From NCBI GenBank assembly GCA_036897625.1, contig JAYMTA010000703.1:1-25065 (forward strand): a stretch of 25,065 bases of DNA, written 5' to 3'. The notes beneath the pieces were generated by a model. That model saw nothing but the letters and a program-made list of their open reading frames with translations. It did not search any database and was not told the DNA's origin. Made by a program: the position numbers and the translations under genes. This DNA is from Pelargonium cotyledonis (taxonomy: Eukaryota; Streptophyta; Magnoliopsida; Geraniales; Geraniaceae). Shown piece by piece: positions 20,003 to 25,065 of the stretch. Each line of letters opens with the position of its first letter. Position 1 is the stretch's first letter.

Positions 20003-20354
20003 GAGCTTCTCCTAAAAATACCAAGGGGCTGTTTGGCATGATCCCAGAATCTCCTTTACCTGTTATGGAATATATAAAGCAAGAAAAGGAGGTTCAAGTA
20101 CATCAGCTGGTTAAAGAGAAAGGTACTTCAATTACATCTTCATCTTTCTTTTTTTTCTTTTCTTTTCTTGTTTTTCAAACATTTGGGCCACATATCATGA
20201 TATATACTTTGTCAATAATTATATTCCTTTCTTTGAATATCAACAATGAGAATGAGCTAGCAAGCTAGCCATTAAAAAGCACGATAGTCTAAAGACACAT
20301 CCAAGCAGCAACCAGATGCTTGCTCAAGTAGAACCTCCCCCACCCTGGCTTCCT
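20003..20354 (+). CDS. Two candidate exons of an unrecognised gene or gene remnant
   Basis: Segment one (20003-20122) follows TTTGATTCACAG and is followed by GTACTT. It reads SPKNTKGLFGMIPESPLPV, then MEYIKQEKEVQVHQLVKEK, a soluble, charged composition unlike the hydrophobic chance frames around it. Segment two (20257-20354) follows CAACAATGAGAATGAG and is followed by a strong donor GTAAGT. It reads SKLAIKKHDSLKTHPSSNQ, then MLAQVEPPPPWLP. Splicing 20122 to 20257 keeps one frame (a split Ala codon). The intron between them is T-rich. I do not recognise the family and found no convincing upstream or downstream exon, so this could be part of a gene with very short exons, a remnant left by decay, or chance. 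Confidence 0.3.
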
Positions 20355-22046
20355 GTAAGTGTGGACCCATAATTCTTGATCTCCCAATTCATGATTTGAT
20401 ATTTAGAGAGTCATCATGGGTTGATAGCATCCAATCCAACCACCCATCACAGTCAACTGATTGGAATCTTTCATCAGTAAAATGTTGTTTTGCCTTGTAC
20501 TCTCTACATATCGGTCACTTTTAATTAAGTTACTGAATTGATATCATAGAACTGCGTAAATCTCACTTCTTCTTGCATTATTTTAGAAAACAAAAGCTTC
20601 AAACAACTATAAGTCTGATATATGCTTCTAGGATACTATCTTGTAGGCTGTTGAGTATTTTAAACATGCCTAGCTATTATACACACAACAAAACATGTTT
20701 TAAAGTACTTTGGTTTCTAATTTTTTACTACAACCTGAATCCACATGAAATATTTAGAAATGGAGCAGACCATCTGAATGTATGGCACTGAGATGACAAA
20801 GCTCTGAAGATGAATCATTGGGTTTTGATTCCAGTGATCACTGACTGTTGACCACAAACCAAGATATCCGAAGATAATGCAATAGTGATCTAATTTGATT
20901 GACTTTGTATGATTCCTTGTTGGCCATTTTGGCCTCCCTTTATCTTTTCTTCTCTTCTTTCTTTTCTTGGTGGGTGAAATTTTCTTTTCTTGGTTGATCA
21001 GTTCAGCTGCTTGTACATGGACTACAGACTTAAAGCCATAATACACATCCTTTGGAATATTTCTTTAAGGCACTTTTATGTAAGTCCCCTGATTGCTTTC
21101 ATGCTATTTTAATAGTGCACATCCATATTTTTTTGGACCTTTTTAGATGAAAGAAAAAATTATATGGACCTTTTCGTCAATTCACATATCATTCACATTG
21201 CCACCAGAGAAAAATTATGAAGAACCCAAGCTGCTTTCTGTCACCATGAACATGGCATGTTCCATAATTTCACATGTTTTAAGGTTTCTGCTGCCATTTC
21301 ATCATGTTACATGTGTAGTTGTGTTCTCTACCAGACACCATGGGATGCTTGTTAAACTTTAGTTCATGGAAGATAGCTCTAAAGCTTCTTTAGAATTGAA
21401 TCAAGTGCAGTCACTTCACTTGCATAGAAGCCATTTACACATGTGTTCTATGTTCATGTAGTTTCTTGAAAAGATCTCTGATTCATTATAATTTTTTTTG
21501 CATAAATTGCACTGAATGGATGGGGTTGTGATATCTCCAAGTGAGGACCCCATTGCATGATTTTGGTAGATACTGCCATACTGGTGTTAAATGTGTTGTT
21601 GAAGATCTGCATATATGAACTGTGAATTTGGATAATAGAAACATGACTTTTTTATTCATTTTCTGGAAGAAGAAGATGATTACATGGGAAGTTTGTGTCT
21701 TGATTCCAATAAGAAGCTGTTTGGTTTCACTTTTATCTATAGTTCCTTTTTTTAAAGGAAAATCTGGTAAGTTTAGGCCCTAAAATCTAAGGCAAGATTC
21801 TTTGATTCCTCTATCCCTACAAAGAACAAAAAGAATCTGCCAATCACACCACAACCTCCTCCAAAAAAGAAAAGAAGATATAATTTTAAAAGAGAAAAGA
21901 GAAAATTCTAAAGAAAGAGAGACCCATTTGGTATTCCCTTTCAGTCACCAAAAAGAAATATCCATTATAGCATCCCCACCAAATTTAATTAATTTAATTT
22001 TTTTTCCTTCCAAAGTTTCTCAGAGTGTTTGGAAAGTTGCACCCAT
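20355..22046. other. Upstream region of the PHL8-like gene
   Basis: This is AT-rich DNA without a recognisable reading frame or RNA gene. Its right end is probably the promoter of the PHL8-like gene. Confidence 0.5.
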
Positions 22047-22053
22047 TATATAT
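22047..22053 (+). promoter_or_regulatory. Candidate TATA box of the PHL8-like gene
   Basis: TATATAT in the context CCATTATATATCATGG lies about 500 bp upstream of the start codon. It is plausible only if the leader contains an intron, as the acceptor near 22509 suggests. Other AT-rich stretches nearby could serve instead. Confidence 0.3.
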
Positions 22054-22094
22054 CATGGTGGGGCTATATCTCATTCACCAGGGAATGAAGCAAT

Positions 22095-22123
22095 GTGTGA
22101 GTGTGTGTGAGAGAGAGAGAGAG
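22095..22123. repeat. Compound (GT)n(GA)n microsatellite
   Basis: An interrupted TG/GT run passes directly into a GA run. It would fall in the leader of the PHL8-like transcript if transcription starts near 22080. Confidence 0.8.
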
Positions 22124-22495
22124 CATAGCAAGATAAAAACAAACCTTATACTTTGGCTCTTTTCTCTCCTTTTAAGGCTCAAATTGAAGTGTGTTGCTTT
22201 CTCTGTTCTTGCTGCATCATAGATTCTCTATTCCCCTTTTGAAGTCAAATAAGATGAAAATAAATGAAATTAAAAGAAATGAAGAGAAAATTGGGTATGA
22301 AATGGGGAAATGAGAGAGAGGAAAGGAAGAGGCACAGCTCATGAGTCATGGCATATATTCCTCCAACTCCAACATAACCCCACTTATGTTTCCAGATATG
22401 GAGAGAACATAGGACAGGCCAACAACTCCTCCTAACTATAAAGAGAAGCCTAGCTGCCACATCTCCAAGCATTAGCTGGAAGGATCAAAATCCTA

Positions 22496-22509
22496 TTTTT
22501 ATGTTTCAG
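22496..22509 (+). other. Probable 3' splice site of a 5'-leader intron in the PHL8-like gene
   Basis: TATTTTTATGTTTCAG ends at 22509, a strong pyrimidine-rich acceptor 47 bp before the start codon. The matching donor is not certain; GTATGAAA near 22292 and GTGAGTGT near 22096 are candidates. Confidence 0.45.
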
Positions 22510-22556
22510 TGCTGCTCAACCTCAACCCCTACTTGTCTTTCATCACACAAACACAA

Positions 22557-24058
22557 ATGGGTCTGCAGAATATGCAAAATCAGAACATGAACTTGGTTCT
22601 GTCCACTGATGCAAAGCCCAGGCTCAAATGGACCGCAGAGCTTCATCAGCGATTCGTCGAATCTGTTTCTCAGCTTGGAGGGCCAGACAGTAAGTGTATA
22701 TACACACACACATACACAAGCTTGAGAAATTATCTTCACCCCAAGTTATAATGTGTTTCTTCTTTTTCTAAATGTAATGGCAGAGGCAACACCAAAAAGT
22801 CTGATGAGAGCGATGGGGGTTCCTGGACTTACTTTGTACCACCTGAAAAGCCATTTACAGGTATTTTCTTAGTCCAATGATTACCTATACTTTGATGTTT
22901 ATAATCATAGGAAAAAGTGTAAGGGAGCTGAATTCTGAACTGTGTGTGTTAATTTGTTGTTGCAGAAGCATAGACTGGGGAAGAGTCAGATCACAGAAAG
23001 TGGCACTGACAATAAGCAAGAAGGTGACTTTTTTCACATTTCTGATAACCAAGTGATGAATAATGATGTAATCAGAATTTAAGTCACTTGGGTGTTGATG
23101 GGAATTCATGATCCTTGCCATTTGATGCAGATTACAATGAGATTCAGAGCCAAGAAATGGAACTCAGTAGGGAAAGCAGTGATGGAAATGAAAACCACAA
23201 TCAGAGAAATGAGTAATAGTTTAAACCCATCTGTTTTGAGATTTTGGAGGGACATGAAACTCAAAACGAAGCTTATGTTGATTACATGTTTTCTTTTTCC
23301 ACAGAAACTTGCACATCACTCAGGCTTGGCAAGTGCAAATGGAAGTGCAGAGAAAACTTCATGAACAAATTGAGGTATGATCAATGACAATGAATTTTGT
23401 TTACTAATTTTAGGTTACATCATACATAGATGCCAATCAAGCCAATGCTTATTTTCAGGTGCAGAGACATTTGCAGCTGAGAATTGAAGCTCAAGGAAAG
23501 TACTTGCAGTCAGTGTTGAAAAAAGCACAAGAAACGCTTGCTGGGTATGATTCTTCTTCTATGGGAGTAGAGCACACGAAAGCTGAACTCTCCCACTTAG
23601 TTTCAATGGTCAACTCTGGATGCCCGAGTTCTTCATTATCAGAATTAACAGAAACGGGAGGCTTTACCCTAAAACGCTCTGAAAGAGAACGGTTCGGAGG
23701 CACAATATGTTCAATGGAAAGCTCTCTGACATCCTCAGAGAGTTCAGGGCGGAAGGAAGAGAAGCAACTGGCTAATGAGAGTGAGGAGACACAAAAGACA
23801 TATTCACCATCTATCGAACTTCCATTAATGGACATCAACCCGAGCAACGTAGCTAGTGTGAGGAAGAGAAGTGGAAGCACAATTTTTGTTGACCGTTGTG
23901 TTGAGCAACCCTCTGCTAAAAGATCAGCTACCCAAAAAGAGAAGATTGGTAACCAGTTGCGAAATTTTGGATGGTCTGGTATGCTTGACTTGAATAGCCA
24001 ATATCAGAATGATATTAATTCCGGTTCAGAAACAATAGACTTGAACACAAAGGAATAG
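22557..24058 (+). CDS. PHL8: MYB-CC (GARP) transcription factor, PHL8-like, six coding exons
   Basis: This encodes a nuclear factor of the PHR1-like MYB-CC family. I read exons 22557-22689, 22784-22860, 22966-23023, 23131-23212, 23305-23374 and 23459-24058, all with GT-AG introns and in frame, giving 339 residues. The N-terminus LQNMQNQNMNLVLSTDAKPR matches the PHL8 group. The GARP MYB domain covers about residues 20-77 (RLKWTAELHQRF, KATPKSLMRAMGVPGLTLYH, SHLQKHRLGKS). The MYB-CC coiled coil is at about 121-169 (VQMEVQRKLHEQIEVQRHLQ, then LRIEAQGKYLQSV), which mediates dimerisation in the family. The C-terminal part has the conserved SSLTSSE, SIELPLM and VEQPSAKR blocks and ends with two DLN motifs. 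PHR1-type factors bind P1BS sites and control phosphate responses; PHL8 itself is less well defined. Residue 72 is His where most relatives have Tyr or Phe, and residue 125 is Trp where Leu is usual. Short introns are typical of the family. Confidence 0.93.
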
Positions 24059-25065
24059 AACAGTTTTTATGGGCACATTTAGTGAGTTTATTAGGACTTG
24101 GATGCCATATGAATTTTAGGTATAGAGTCTGTGCTGTAAGCTCAATTCTTAGAGATAATTTGTTTACATAAAATATGTGTATATGTATGGACCCCAAAAA
24201 ACCTTGTGGAAGTATATCCATATTACAAGAAGGTACAATATATATTATGTGGATACATGTCTCTGTTTTAACTGTTAATTGCATCTGCAGATACAATACT
24301 AATTAATTAAGAAACTTGTTAAAATGGATATTACCTGTTTTGTACATTAAGAATCATCTTATATGCAGTTCATTTGCTGTGCAAATCATGCAAATACTGG
24401 CTCCTTCAAATTCTTAAGGACTAATGTGCTCTTTAACATATTTTCTTCCCCTATGAGAGAGGGTGAGCGGTTTGGATGCTAAAATCACTTTGAAATTTTG
24501 GCTGGAGGAGAAATTATCACAAGAGCAGCATCATTATAGTTATAGATCCATCAGACAAAAACAATGATTAGATGAACCATGACTTAGCAGTGATTATGTC
24601 CCATGGCTGGAGCTTAGCTGATAAGTGATGCTCATCTCTTCCTCTCTTATTAAGCATTGCCTATGAAACACCAGACGTATATATATGGAGCTTCATAAGA
24701 TGACCATCAACCATCACAAGCACCATCTGTGATTTGCTTCTTCACTGTCTCAACTCTCAAGGTCTGCCACTACTGATGAGAGTGTTCTCGTCATTACCAA
24801 AATATTCTTTTACAAGACTTGTGTTGGCAGATTCTATAGATTCAACGCAGATATATTGATAGTTAATTAAGATTGCAGTGTAGTGGCATGCAAAAGGATT
24901 GAGAATTTTGTACGGCTCAACATTCCTGGACCAACCCAACGGCTACTCTACTTGTACTAGGAACATACCAAATGACTGATTCTATGCTTTATTATTGCTA
25001 TTTTGGTCATGCCTTGCCATTACATAGATTGGTGTTCAAGTTCAAACAGAAAAAATATTCACAGC
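24059..25065. other. 3' flank of the PHL8-like gene
   Basis: The first few hundred bases are the likely 3' untranslated region. No further gene is supported. A 60-codon minus-strand frame (24939-24757) ends in ESIESANTSLVKEYFGNDEN, which has normal composition but no splice acceptor before it and no family I recognise. Confidence 0.5.

Noticed and set aside
24757-24939. Minus-strand frame that could be the last exon of a gene beyond the window
   Set aside because: No splice acceptor before the protein-like part and no family recognised.

Overview
This is a nuclear window from a dicot plant. It is AT-rich and has plant-type GT-AG introns, long intergenic stretches with GA/CT microsatellites, and four genes with close relatives in eudicot families. 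A rosid is possible, but the sequence alone does not fix the genus.

Layout: positions 1 to about 6990 hold no convincing gene and serve as the long upstream region of the first gene. At 6993-8606 (+) lies an R2R3-MYB transcription factor of the MYB105/MYB117 (LOF1) type in three exons. At 10060-10575 (-) is a single-exon EF-hand calmodulin-like protein resembling CML45/CML46, convergent with the MYB. At 13012-15328 (-) is a two-exon cycling Dof factor (CDF). At 22557-24058 (+) is a six-coding-exon MYB-CC (GARP) factor resembling PHL8. Three of the four genes encode DNA-binding regulators (organ boundaries, photoperiod, phosphate-type MYB-CC) and the fourth a calcium sensor. They do not form an operon or any evident shared pathway.

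The accessory part is the 16.5-18.6 kb stretch upstream of the CDF gene. It holds a probable tRNA-derived SINE (about 16503-16700, minus strand) and a non-autonomous Mutator-like element (17139-18553). The latter has 197-bp terminal inverted repeats and a perfect 8-bp target duplication. Its interior carries a broken, intron-containing fragment of a host EF-hand gene (calumenin/reticulocalbin-like) joined to a GC-rich fragment of unknown origin, so it has the structure of a Pack-MULE. Its inverted repeats contain iterated ACGT-core motifs.

Between the element and PHL8, two stretches at 20003-20122 and 20257-20354 read like spliced exons in a compatible frame, but I could not assign them to a family. 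I saw no rRNA, real tRNA, CRISPR, viral or bacterial feature. Nothing here looks like a wholly new system; the Pack-MULE-like element and the unassigned exon pair are the most worthwhile leads.
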